From assembly GCA_003971905.1 (NCBI GenBank), contig RSEE01000124.1:1-64000 (forward strand): DNA of 64,000 bases, in the 5' to 3' direction. Every line of letters starts with the position of its first letter. Positions within the stretch are counted from its first letter, which is position 1. Origin of the DNA: Moniliella sp. 'wahieum'. Lineage: Eukaryota; Basidiomycota; Moniliellomycetes; Moniliellales; Moniliellaceae. This document shows positions 1 to 9,770 of the stretch, piece after piece. The translations under genes and the position numbers were made by a program. A model generated the notes under the pieces. It made no database searches. It was not told the DNA's origin and saw only the letters and a program-made list of their open reading frames with translations.

Positions 1-959
1 CCGAGCTGCCCCAGCGCACGCAGCTGCGATCAAGGATCGATCAAGCGCAGCGGAGCGCTGCTGAGCCGCTGACAGCTGGCAGGCACCAACCCTGCACGGA
101 CCATCTGAGGTCTCAATAAGCTTCCACTAAGCCTCACGCCAGCCAAGCGGGTGATCGAGTGATCGGGCCTCCGGTCCGCTGACGATTGCCGAGCTGACGG
201 GCGAGACGCGTGGCGTAGGCCCCGCTACCAGCGCGTACTGCGCGTACTGGCGTACCTGGCACGCGTGGCAGGGTGCAGCCTGGGGCAGCACGGCGTAGCA
301 GCGCGCAACTTGCGGGCCGGCGGCACGCGCGATTCTCTGGGGCAGCAGGCTTAGCTTAGCGCTAACCGTACTAAACACAACTGCATCAACGCGGACGATG
401 TGGAGGCGGGGACGTGCGACAGCCGTGGCAGGCAGACAGGTGCGTGTCGCATGCGGGACAGTCACATGTCACATGATGTCGCAATGTCACATGTCACACA
501 GGGCCGACGCTGGTTTATGAACCTTTCGTGGCCTCTCATCCACGCCACCCCTTGCCTTGCTGGCCCCAGCGGGCTACGCTGCCATCTATCCCATACAGTC
601 CATCCGCGCCCACACGCAGCGCTATAGGCGCAAGGCCCCCACCAGAAGAGGGGTGGAGCGCAATATGCTCTGTTGGGAGCGCAGCTTCACAGCGGGGGCG
701 GAGCACGCAACCTCCTTGTCCTTTGACAAGAGACACAATGGCCTGCGCCCTCCACGTCGTCCCAAGTGAATCAAGAGGACGTTGGGAGCGGGGACGAACA
801 GGGCAGAAAGGAGACATGGTGAGTACTACGTGTGGATGCTCGGCTGGGGCAAAAGCGGACACCCGCACACGCCTAACTGGGCCATAAGCATGACGGGTTC
901 TACTGATGAACAAGGAGAGAGGCCTCGGAAACGGGTCAACAAGGTCAGTACTCTTTCTC
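1..959. other. Gene-free left edge
   Basis: I see no supportable gene here. Several short open frames exist on both strands, but their translations are low in complexity or shadow each other and show no recognisable motif. The stretch contains the TCACATGTCACA repeats listed separately. Its right end may include the decayed 3' part of the DHH1 pseudogene, but similarity is no longer readable below about position 960. Confidence 0.5.
461..498. repeat. Repeated TCACATGTCACA motif
   Basis: The near-palindromic 12-mer TCACATGTCACA occurs twice within 38 bases, at 462-473 in the form TCACATGTCACA and again ending at 498, separated by a short GATGTCGCAATG spacer. Related CATGTGACATG or CACATGTCAC words occur in other gene-free stretches, near 1722, 22804 and 42490. 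Function is unknown; it could be a degenerate dispersed repeat or a protein-binding site. Confidence 0.4.
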
Positions 960-1536
960 AAGCATAGAGAGAACCAAGCCCACATGATGAGAATGTGGCA
1001 CGGGACAGATCGGCAAGGCCCCTTGCCAGCCAAGTCCAAGTCGAGAATCCGCCCGGACCCGGACCGTCTGAGAGAGACGAAGAAGGTCGTCCTTGAGACT
1101 GTGGTCCCGCCCGTGGTAACCATCACCTCAACACACCCATGTGCTTTCCGAGCGACTTGGTAACTTGGGAGAGGTCTGCGTCGCAAGCTCCCGGGCGGGC
1201 ACAAGGACAATGCTTTGGATCTTGTTTTTCCGAGGGTTGACCTTTTCGAGGAGAGGAATGACTAATGACGTAGGCGCCTGCCTTGCCTGCCCCTTTCTTG
1301 GCTCTACAGGCTAGAATATCGCGGCCGGTATAAGCAATGGAGATAGATGTGGCTTCTTCGTGAATAGGGGATGGCCGCTCGAAATCGACGTCGAAAATGC
1401 CCACCAGAAGATCGTGCTTGAGAGCGTAGCCTTCCACCTCGTTGTCCTTGATGTCGGTCACGTCGGACGTTTGCGCACGGTGGTCGGCGGGCGGGGCATG
1501 CACCTGGGCCCTCCAATTGGGCGGAGCAGAGGCCAT
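960..1536 (-). pseudogene. dhh1: Decayed DHH1 (DDX6-type DEAD-box helicase) copy
   Basis: The minus-strand frame opening at 1536 aligns by eye with the N-terminus of Dhh1/DDX6, the RNA helicase of mRNA decapping and P-bodies. It retains a Dhh1-like leader (NWRAQ, then RPQT-like RAQTSDVT), the Q-motif region (FERPSPIHEE instead of PSPIQEE), GRDILA, and a damaged motif I (AKKGAGKAGAYVI instead of AKNGTGKSGAY). A second frame continues at about 1210-960 with EVMVTTGGTT and GRILDLDLAGKG, matching VMVTTGGTT and the GRILDLAGKG of Dhh1 motif Ib. The DEAD box and the whole second RecA domain are missing. The substitutions in invariant motifs, a changed Q-motif glutamine, small insertions and lost frame argue for a real pseudogene rather than sequencing error. 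No intact DHH1 lies in this window, so a functional copy is expected elsewhere. Confidence 0.8.
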
Positions 1537-1810
1537 GGTGCATGATGGGCGATGAGGAACGGGGTGGACAGCTTAGTGCGAGATGCGAGATGCGAGGTGG
1601 GGATCGTGAGGCACGTCGTGCGAGGTGCAGGTAGTTCCCCCCCCCCAAAGCGTAAAGGTGGTCGGGTAGGTATTCAGGTCTATCAACTGGCAACCCCTTT
1701 TCCATGGTATTCTCTGTTGCATGTGACATGCAACTAGATTACGAGTCCCTCTTTTCTTACATGCATGACGGTTCATGGTAAAATCAGGAAAGATTCGGAC
1801 GTAAGAAAAT

Positions 1811-1906
1811 GCTAGGATGGGCCAATGGTAGAGCCGTCAGACTTAAGTGTGTACATTACGTACGCAAGGTCTCTGAAGGTTGTGGGTTCGAGTCCCATTT
1901 CTAGCA
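1811..1906 (+). tRNA. Intron-containing tRNA, anticodon TAA (Leu-type), atypical
   Basis: A cloverleaf can be drawn by hand. The acceptor stem GCTAGGA (1811-1817) pairs with TTCTAGC (1899-1905), with discriminator A at 1906. The D arm runs 1820-1835. The anticodon stem TCAGA (1837-1841) pairs with TCTGA (1872-1876). The T arm GTGGG/CCCAT has loop TTCGAGT (1882-1898). The loop reads C-T-TAA-G at 1842-1847, giving anticodon TAA at 1844-1846, followed by a 23-base intron at the canonical site after position 37 (1848-1870). A TAA anticodon means leucine, but the variable loop is only AGGTT, five bases. Leucine tRNAs normally have a long variable arm. The D arm with AATGGTAGAGC resembles fungal tRNA-Trp. 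Either the identity is unusual or this is a tRNA pseudogene. Confidence 0.7.
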
Positions 1907-1910
1907 CTTA

Positions 1911-1916
1911 TTTTTT
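1911..1916 (+). terminator. Pol III terminator of the tRNA gene
   Basis: A run of six T begins five bases after the discriminator base of the tRNA. This is the usual RNA polymerase III stop signal and supports the tRNA gene being, or having been, a transcribed unit. Confidence 0.75.
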
Positions 1917-2482
1917 GCTGCTTTCGGGTCTCCTGTTTCTCAATTGATTTGGAGTCGCCTGGCCAAAGCAGTCATGCAGCGAGTACTGTGATTCGATGAT
2001 ACACATTGCATGCCAGGCCGGCCAGAGGGCCAAAAGGGCACGACAGGCTGGAGGGAGGTAATTACCAACCGTACTAAGACGGGCAAGAGCCTTACCCATA
2101 TAGTTGGGTTTTGCCGGTAGCGCAATATATTTTCGCGCAGCGCCTGCCACTGCTGATACCGCGCCGGTGTGGCGGGCGGCCAGGGGCTTAACTAACGGAA
2201 GCAATGCACTCCTCTCATCTTCAGGCAGACCTCCCAGGATCTCAGGGTGCTTTCGCGACGGCTAAGCTCGCCTCGCTCGAATCTCGCCACTGAGACTCTC
2301 TGCATATACCCACCAGTGCGCACTTGTGGAACAGCCCCAACCGGCGCTGGGACAGATCTTGGATCCTTGTTCCCCGCCACCATTGACCAGCACCACTTGC
2401 TTGGACGCCACCGCGTGTTTTTCGCTCTTTCATCAGTCCGACGCTCGCTCCCGTTCCCGTCACCGTCTAGCCCATTGGCGAA

Positions 2483-5036
2483 ATGCGTTCGCCTTACGCC
2501 CGCAAAGACCGCGGCACCCCTGCCACGGACTCCCCTGAGTTCTTTCCCCCCAAGCTGCCCGACACACCCTCGACGTTTCGGTCGTCGCTGAGGCAGCTGC
2601 CACTGCAGCCACAAAAGTCTACGCCACCGGACCCAACCATGGCACCACCACTTCGCTCAATCTCACTCACGCACCACGCCTTCTATACCCTGGGCGATGC
2701 AGTCGACTCGCGCTCCATGTTCCTCGCTTCCGACGACGCCGAGGTGGCGTCAACAGCGATAGGATCGCCCCAACCCAGCAAGCAAGGCAAATCGCTTCCC
2801 GAGAAGGAGACCCATTGGCTGCAGATGGAAAAGGAAGAAGCTATCCCGCCCAACAATATGTTTGCCGTCTTCTCTGCTTTGATGCTATGTGTTTTTGCTG
2901 CCGCTTTGGACCAGTCTGTCGTGGCCCCTGCCCTGCCGACCATTGCAGCTGATCTGCATGCCACGGCTGCGGGCTACTCGTATGTCTCTTCTCCTTGGGC
3001 TCTGTTCCTCTTGGTTTGGGGTTGTGGTTGTAACTAACATGATACTTTGCCTCTCTGCCAAGCTGGGTGGCCACGTCGTACATGCTGGCTACCACAACAT
3101 TAAACCCCATGTATGGCCGTTTGAGCGACATGGTGGGCCGCAAACCGCTCATGTATGGCGGCGTAGGCTTGTTCTTGATTGGAAGTGCTCTGGCAGGTAC
3201 GGCGCAGAACATCAACTGGCTCATTGTCGCTCGTGCCGTCCAAGGTCTGGGAGGAGGGGCGATCTCCAGTCTTTCCCAGATCATCCTGTCCGATATCACG
3301 ACGCTGGAAGAGCGGGGCAAGTATTCAGGCTGGATCGGAGCATGCTGGGGGGTGGCTAGTGTGGCAGGGCCGTTACTTGGAGGTGCGTTAACTACATGGG
3401 CAAGCTGGCGCTGGTGTTTCTATATCAATGTGCCCATTTGTGGCATTGCCCAAGTCCTGCTCGTCTTTTGCCTTCATCTCAACCCCAAACCGACAATGCC
3501 GCTGCGACAGCTGTTGCGTGAGTTTGATTTTCTCGGTCTCTTTCTCATCAGCGGCGGTGCGGTCCTCTTCCTTATCGGGTTTTCCACGGCAGAGACGAAT
3601 GGCTGGGAAGCTACCGAGACGATTGCAACAATCGTCGCAGGCGGCGGGCTAATGATCATCTTTGGCTTTTGGAACGCAAAGACAACGCGACAACCCATTG
3701 TCGCTCGTCGCCTCTTCCACACCCGCACTACCCTTCTCGTGCTGTTGCAAGTGGTCATGCACGGCATCACCTTTATCAACGTGACCTACTACCTTCCCAA
3801 CTTTTACCAGGTCGTGACGGGCGCGAATGCGCTCATGTCGGGCGTCTATGCTCTTCCCTACTTGGTCTGCTCCTCCTTCGTCTCAGCTGGGGCCGGGTAC
3901 GCAATTACCAAGGCACGAGCGTACCGGTTCATGTTGTGGATCGGATTTGGTTTCATGACGGTGGGATTTGCTCTGATGTGCATTCTGACTTCCAAGACAA
4001 GCCGGGTGCTGCAAGAGGTGTTTCCTGCTATCCTGGGCATTGGGGTGGGATGTTTGTACCAGACCCCCATCATTGCCCTGTCGGCTGCAATGCCGGTCGC
4101 TGAAATTGGCTCGACACTTGCAACCATGTTCTTTGTGCGGGAGCTGTCGACGACAATGGGCATTGCGATTGGTGGTGCGCTTCTCAACTCGGATTGGACT
4201 CGACGGGCCAAGAAAATTGCTGGTTTGCCAGCCGACGCTCCGGCCAAAGTCTTATCGGATGTCCACTACCTCCGCACCTTGCAGCCCCCCGAACTGTCCC
4301 AGCAAGCTCAGTACGAGTATAGTCTGGCGGTGCGGCTGATCTGGATTGTCGATACACCTCTGGCTGCGATTGGGCTGGTGGCATGTGCGTTGGTCAAGGG
4401 CTATAGCCTTCGCAGGGGGGTAGCAAAAGAGGAACCCGCAACGGATGATGGGCAAGAGATGCGCCCGATAACAGAGAAGAATGCAGAAGGCGGCACGTCT
4501 TCTGTCTTCCCCCCTCATCAACCTCCGGAAGGAGCTGTTGCCATCCCAATTACGACCAACGACGATAATGCAGTGGACACTGATTATAGGGTATCCTCAC
4601 CATCCCAACCGCACCTCGTCCCTCCCCATGACGAGGAAACAAGGTCCCCTACACCCTACACACCCTGCACACCTGAGCAGGGGTACTACACCTTGTTTGA
4701 CGAGGGGCCCTTGCCCACCCCTACCCACCCCAAAGCGTCCTGGGAACCATGGCAATCCTGGTCGCCCGATCTAGCCGCTTCTGCCAACAACCCCGCCAGT
4801 CCGGAACCGCAGATGTACTGGGAGCCTGCTACGCCCAACGACCCAGTGGGTACCAGCAGGCCCAACCGCATTCGGGTCGTGCGCCTACCATTTATGGCTC
4901 GCCTGGCTACGGTTCACCGTCGTATGCTTCGTCCCCTCAAACGCTGCCCACGATCCCCAACTTGCCTCACTCGTATGCCCACGGCATGGATATGGATTCG
5001 ATCGATCTGGGCAAGGCCAGTACCAAGCCGCAGTGA
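2483..5036 (+). CDS. MFS drug:H+ antiporter (DHA2, 14-TM type)
   Basis: This encodes a major-facilitator exporter of the fungal DHA2 type, predicted at the plasma or vacuolar membrane. Diagnostic pieces are [17 protein letters not shown] in TM1, SWVATSYML in TM2, the loop motif [25 protein letters not shown] in TM4, and [20 protein letters not shown] in TM5 (motif C region). One intron, 2980-3062, has donor GTATGT, branch TAACTAAC and acceptor AAG; splicing restores [13 protein letters not shown] at 2483 opens the frame, but the in-frame ATG at 2639 has a better context (ACCATGG) and may be the true start. The hydrophilic tail of about 200 residues is Pro/Ser/Gly/Tyr-rich. Near 4845 one missing base in a C run shifts the frame: adding it yields a tail rich in [11 protein letters not shown] that ends at 5036, whereas the uncorrected frame ends at 5049. 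The substrate cannot be told from the sequence; this type exports drugs or basic amino acids. Confidence 0.85.
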
Positions 5037-5419
5037 CGCGTCACCGTGACGCCGTTCCACTCTCTTTGCCTGTACTCTGCCTCTGCCGCTCTTTGCCCTC
5101 GACTCCTACGACCCTTGCATGCGTGTAACGATTGCTCTGTTTTGCCATGCTCTTCTCACGTCCTCTGTGCCTAAACGTTCTCATCTTGCCCCTGCCCTTT
5201 GCCCCCCGCCCTTTGACCTTCATTCTTTCTTGCCTGCTCTGATTCTTGCTACGATCGATTCCTGTTACGACGTTACGAATATACGTACACACACTTTGAA
5301 CCAACCAGTCTGCGTGAGAAAACAATGTGGGAAATGCATTGGACCACAAAAAGGTGCCTGCACAGTGGAGAAAAAAACGTGAGCAAGCCACGCCTCTGCC
5401 TCTGCTTTTCTTTACCCCG

Positions 5420-8175
5420 TTATTCGTCGAGGACAAAGGTAAGAGGCTCAAACTGATAGCCTGCCGCGGCATAATGCTTGTTGCCCGCCTCAACCCAGTG
5501 GAGACGAAGAGCATGGAGGAAGGCCGACAGCCCTTCCATCAAGCACAGGATGGCAATCGTCAAGCAGAACCAAACGGCAAACATGACAGTCAACATGATC
5601 ACACCCCCGTGCCCTCCATGGGCAGCGCAATGGCCAGCGTCATGTTCCACACACCTCGCTCAGTTGCGCGTGCGCCAAAGACAAGGCCCACAGACGAAGG
5701 TACGAAGCCGTGTTGGAAATGCAGCCAAGGCAGTATTCGATGACGTGGATCACCTGGTGAATGATCACCTCTCCCAACTCGAATTCCTCGTGCTCCCCCT
5801 CACTGTGGTCCTCGGCCGAGCCCGCCGCGCCATTGGCCGATCCATTGCGATGGTGACTCCCGTTCGGCTCTTCGTCTTCCTCGTCGTCGGCCGTGGGCAC
5901 CGCAGAACCAACAGCATGGTAGCCCGCCTGTTTCGCCGCTGTCGCCTCCTTCCAGAGCAGGTACGGCTTGGCAGCCAACATCCAAGGGACACAGGCAAAC
6001 GCCAACAAAAGCAGCACAACTTGCAGGAAGGCCTGGCCAGGGTACAACTGCTCGTCCTCGGCAACCGATCCGGGGGCAAGGAACATGTAAATCAACATGT
6101 TCAGCAACCCGGGCGGGTTGTGGTGAATGTGGTTGCCGTCCTGGTCCAGCTCCCACCAGTCGATGGACCACTTGTACACAATTGTCCAGCTCAGATAGCC
6201 AAACAGGGCCAACATAAACAGCAGCTGCGGCACCACCTCAGCAACAATCATCTTGGTCCGCTTAAAGTGGATGTGGTTGGGAATTTGAAGGCAGATGGCA
6301 AACACCATGTGCACCACACCCAACAGGATCGACATTTTCATCTTCAAACTGTTGGTAAAGATGAGTGCGTTGTCAGTCCCATGCCAGCTCGGGTCGAGAC
6401 CGATGGGGTAAACTCCAGTCTGTTGCGCTTCCACCATCCCATCGGCCCGTGGGTAGGTCCAACCGGCGTAAAGAGGGTCATCGTCTTGGAGAACAGGTCG
6501 TTGTACATGGTGCCCGTAAAGATTGCAAATGCGCCCATAAGTAGGACAATGTAGCGACCGTAGAAAAACATGACAAAAATTTCGTCCTTCACCTTGGCCA
6601 GTTTGTCCTCATACAGCACCATAACCAACGCGGCGGAGAACATCAGCAGACCGTGGCCCACATCACCAAACATCACCGCAAAGAGGAAAGGGAAGGTGAT
6701 GACAGTAAACAGGCCCGGATTGACCTCCTGATAGGACGCAACACCGTACGCCGTGATAAGCGCCTGGAAGCCTTCGGTAAACTTGTTGATCCGCATGTAC
6801 GTCGGTGGCGTCACCGACGTGGGGATCACCTGGAGAACAGGCGAGGCGGCCGTACCCGAGTTTTCGGTGGCACGGCGAAGAGCAAGCTGAATGCTCGTCA
6901 GATCGGCAGTCGGGGCCCATCCTTCCGCCACAAACGTCTTGCCGCTCGCGTCGCGCTGGAAGAGGTTGAGCGTGGCGTAGATCAGACGTTCCTTGCGCAC
7001 CAGCTCGCCCCATCCCGACACGTTTTCTGCCAGACTGGCCAGCTCGGTGCGGCGGGTGGCCGCAGTGCTGTACAGCACGCTCTCCAAATCTTCGATCCGG
7101 CTGGTCACTTCGCGCAACGCTTCTTGCCGACGATCGGCATTCGCGTCGACGGGGTAAAGCGTGCCCCCCATGCTCTCGCTGATCTTGCGAATCTTGGCCA
7201 ACAGCTCAGCACCGTGGGCAAAGATGAAAACATTCTTGTACACCGGGTCCTCGCGTCCCGGCTCGTGGAACGGCGCAGCAATTTCAGCATAGTTCATGTA
7301 CAGGTTACCGCGGAGCACACGCCAGGCAATCCGCTCAAAAGTAGCCATGCGCGAGCGGTCAATCGTACCGGCAACGAACCTAGAAAAAAATGATGTGTTA
7401 GGGGGCAAAGTTCACACAAGCAGAGACAAAACATACTCGAGGTCCAGGTTGACAAAAGCGGATTCGTTGTCATGCACCTGCTGCAGCCCCGACTCGAGAT
7501 CATCCAAGAGAGGCGCACTGGCATCATCTGTCGAGATGCGGGTGCCGACAGTGTTGGCACCCGAGGGGTTGGCCTGCTCAAAAAAGACGGCCGTCTCACG
7601 GAGAACGTGACGTGCCTCTTCCAGCTCAACCAGGCGCTTCTCCAGTGTGTCGTACGAGCTGTTCATGTTGGAAACACGATCTTCGTCCTCCTTGAGCTCG
7701 GACGACAGCGTGTCCATTACCTGTGGCCCTCCGGCATGGGTGCCCAGCGAAATGGCGGGAGCGCCCCCAATCAGGACGGGCACGGCCGGGTCAAGGGGCT
7801 TGATGGGCACCCCTCCTTGGTCATGCAATCCTCGAGAAAGCGCACACGGCGATTCATGTCGTCAAGGCGCTTGATGTCGTCAACAAACGGCCGCTGGAAG
7901 GACTGGACGTCTGGGAGCAGGTCCTTGAACTGCATGTTGCCCAGGCCGCCGAGCTCGGCGACGGTGGCATGGGCCACCTCGCCAGGGACATAGATCTGGA
8001 CCAGGGACATCTGGGCGCTGCGGAAAAGCGATTCGTACGAATCGCCGCTGCCGGCAGCACCGCCATCGCGTCCACGGGTAGCCAGGTGGTGGGGGGGTGG
8101 TGGTGGGGGGCAGGTAGTCGTGGCCAGGGGCGGACCACCGGGTGGGCTGGCGCTTGGAACGCTGAGGGGCGGCAC
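5420..8175 (-). CDS. vph1: V-type H+-ATPase subunit a (Vph1/Stv1)
   Basis: Subunit a of the membrane Vo sector of the vacuolar proton pump. The N-terminal cytosolic part shows [37 protein letters not shown] and [19 protein letters not shown]. The membrane part shows [46 protein letters not shown] and the proton-path helix [18 protein letters not shown] with its essential arginine. An intron at 7380-7436 separates LDLE from FVAGTIDR. The gene needs one added base at each of about 7810 (GGGG run), 6455, 5650 and 5602 to stay in frame; after correction it matches the family to its end ([10 protein letters not shown]). The start is uncertain: the open frame reaches ATG at 8175 through a Pro/His-rich stretch unusual for the family, and a nearer ATG around 8070 could be used if a base is missing. 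Fungi have one or two such genes (Golgi and vacuole); which this is cannot be decided. Confidence 0.92.
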
Positions 8176-9226
8176 GGGGCCAGCATATTACGTACTGCGT
8201 CTCGTAACTGCGAAAGCGAACTGCGGTATTAGTAAACCTGCTGAGTCAGCCCTCGCCATCGAAGGCGAATTTTGCATGGACACTTTCAACATGGCCTGAA
8301 CGTTCAAGTTGCACTCATCGATGATAGACGCCCATTCCTGATGCTCGTCTCTGTTTCCTTGCTCGCCATCCTTGGTAACCGGCAAGGACATCAGATCAAT
8401 CCGCCTTATACATGGGGTGCTGGTGAGTCTACGCCACGACACAGAGCTGCACAGACCAGCAAACGATTTCAGATGCGTCTGCTCAACATGGCCAGTCGTG
8501 GAGGGTCGATGGACACGAGACATGTGGACTGGCACTGGACGTTTTCGGAGTTAGATGGGCTCGATGGCCTTCCTCGTATGGATGCCTCATTTGGCGGTAT
8601 GCTCGCTTCGGGCGAGAAGGGGGCTTATGAGGCGATCATTGATCACGGGAAATTGATTGCCAGCGGGATCGCACTCGGGCTCAAGGTATGTTCGCTCAAA
8701 TTGAGCCCTCCCACTACCGCGACCGTGGATCACTTATTAGCCGAGTACCCAGGCCATATCGCCGGAGTGAAGTGGACTGACGCAAAGACAAACGGGTTTA
8801 ATGCTATACTGTTAATGAAACACATGCTGTCATGCATGCCATGGGGTACCATAGCTTCTTGCTCAACGATACAGTTGCGAGCTTGGGTGGAGACTACAAG
8901 CGGTGCACAACAAGACTTGCGATGACAAAACGGCGAGGGTATTTGAGGGCATGCTCCTGCCTCTTACCAATTGAGCAGCCCCTCCAAACGGCTTTTGTTC
9001 GACCAGTCCCAAGCTTGGTTGGGAACGGAGCGTTTCAAGCTCCAGAATGTCTCAACCTGGGTCTTGGGATCCAACGTCTTGACGCAACAAGTGGACATTA
9101 GTATCGGCCTCACACAGAAGGTATTTTAATGCTGATGATACAAGTTCTGAAGCAGGATGGATGATGCAGATGGAAGAGGGAAAAGGAGGGAGGGTCGGAC
9201 GACGGGAAGGAGAGGGGAGAACGTAC
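8176..9226. other. Unresolved stretch upstream of V-ATPase and downstream of DUF952 gene
   Basis: No confident gene. A plus frame (8272-8925) contains ASFGGMLASGEKGAYEAII and ASGIALGLK followed by a good donor GTATGT at 8686, and later YPGHIAGVKWTDAKTNGF after a TTATTAG acceptor. A minus frame (8535-8188) contains DGEQGNRDEHQEWASIIDE. Both look more protein-like than random shadow frames and the stretch is poorer in GC than its neighbours, but I recognise no family in either. These may be exons of a small gene, or a decayed one. The 3' end of the DUF952 gene (second exon) also falls in the last 130 bases or so. Confidence 0.3.
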
Positions 9227-9493
9227 TGCATATAGGTGAGGAAAGGTGCCGGCTCCATCGGGGGCATTTTCATACTTGAGGAGGGCGGTCTGTTCGGCCC
9301 GCAGCGCAGAGGGAGAGATGGCGCATAAAACAACCTCGTTCATTGGGGGACCATAGAAGCGGTTGAGGGTGCCCAGGACCTGGTCTGTGGTGGAGAGGTG
9401 GATAAAGCCGTCGCCCTGGTCCATCTCGGTGCCGGTCCACCCGGTCGGGGGCAGGGCAGCGGCCTCCCTCTGCAGGAGGATCTTCCAGAGCAT
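9100..9493 (-). CDS. DUF952 family protein
   Basis: A small protein starting at ATG 9493 (MLWKILLQREAAALPPTG) with the conserved DUF952 core DGFIHLSTTDQVLGTLNRFY and, near the end, AGTFPHLYA. DUF952 proteins are about 110-120 residues, of unknown biochemical role, and structurally related to the ADP-ribosyltransferase-like fold; the FIHLS motif is their hallmark. The first exon ends at 9227, where HLYA is followed by a GTACGT donor. Acceptors near 9115-9130 would add a short tail, so the low coordinate given is approximate. Upstream in-frame codons to 9592 lack family similarity, which is why I chose the internal ATG. The gene is divergent from SAC3, whose ATG lies 278 bases away. Confidence 0.75.
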
Positions 9494-9770
9494 GTTTGGC
9501 GCAGTGGGGAAGGCGTTGCTGTCCCCCGTGGAGATGGCATCGTGCTGGTTGTATCGAAGTGGGGGCCGGCGCTTGGAGACGTGGAGAAACAAATCAACGA
9601 AAGGCGTGGGTGCGGGACGAAACAGAGGCTCTCACTGACACCAGGCGGCGAAATCCAGTCCAAAAATAGGTGCAAAATCTATTTTTCGCACGGATCTGCA
9701 ATTGCAACCCTGGCGAGCCAGGCACCACCACCTCCACTGCCACTCCCACCATCCGCTCCCGCCCCCCGTG

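Noticed and set aside
2192-2614. Minus-strand open frame upstream of the MFS gene
   Set aside because: It overlaps the MFS promoter and start, has Arg/Gly-rich shadow composition and no recognisable motif.
5478-7393. Plus-strand open frames of 358 and 246 codons opposite the V-ATPase gene
   Set aside because: They are antisense shadows of strongly conserved V-ATPase subunit a coding sequence.
8925-9000. tRNA-like D-arm word GCTCAATTGGTAAGAG on the minus strand
   Set aside because: No T-arm consensus, no pairing acceptor stem and no proper anticodon loop could be drawn.
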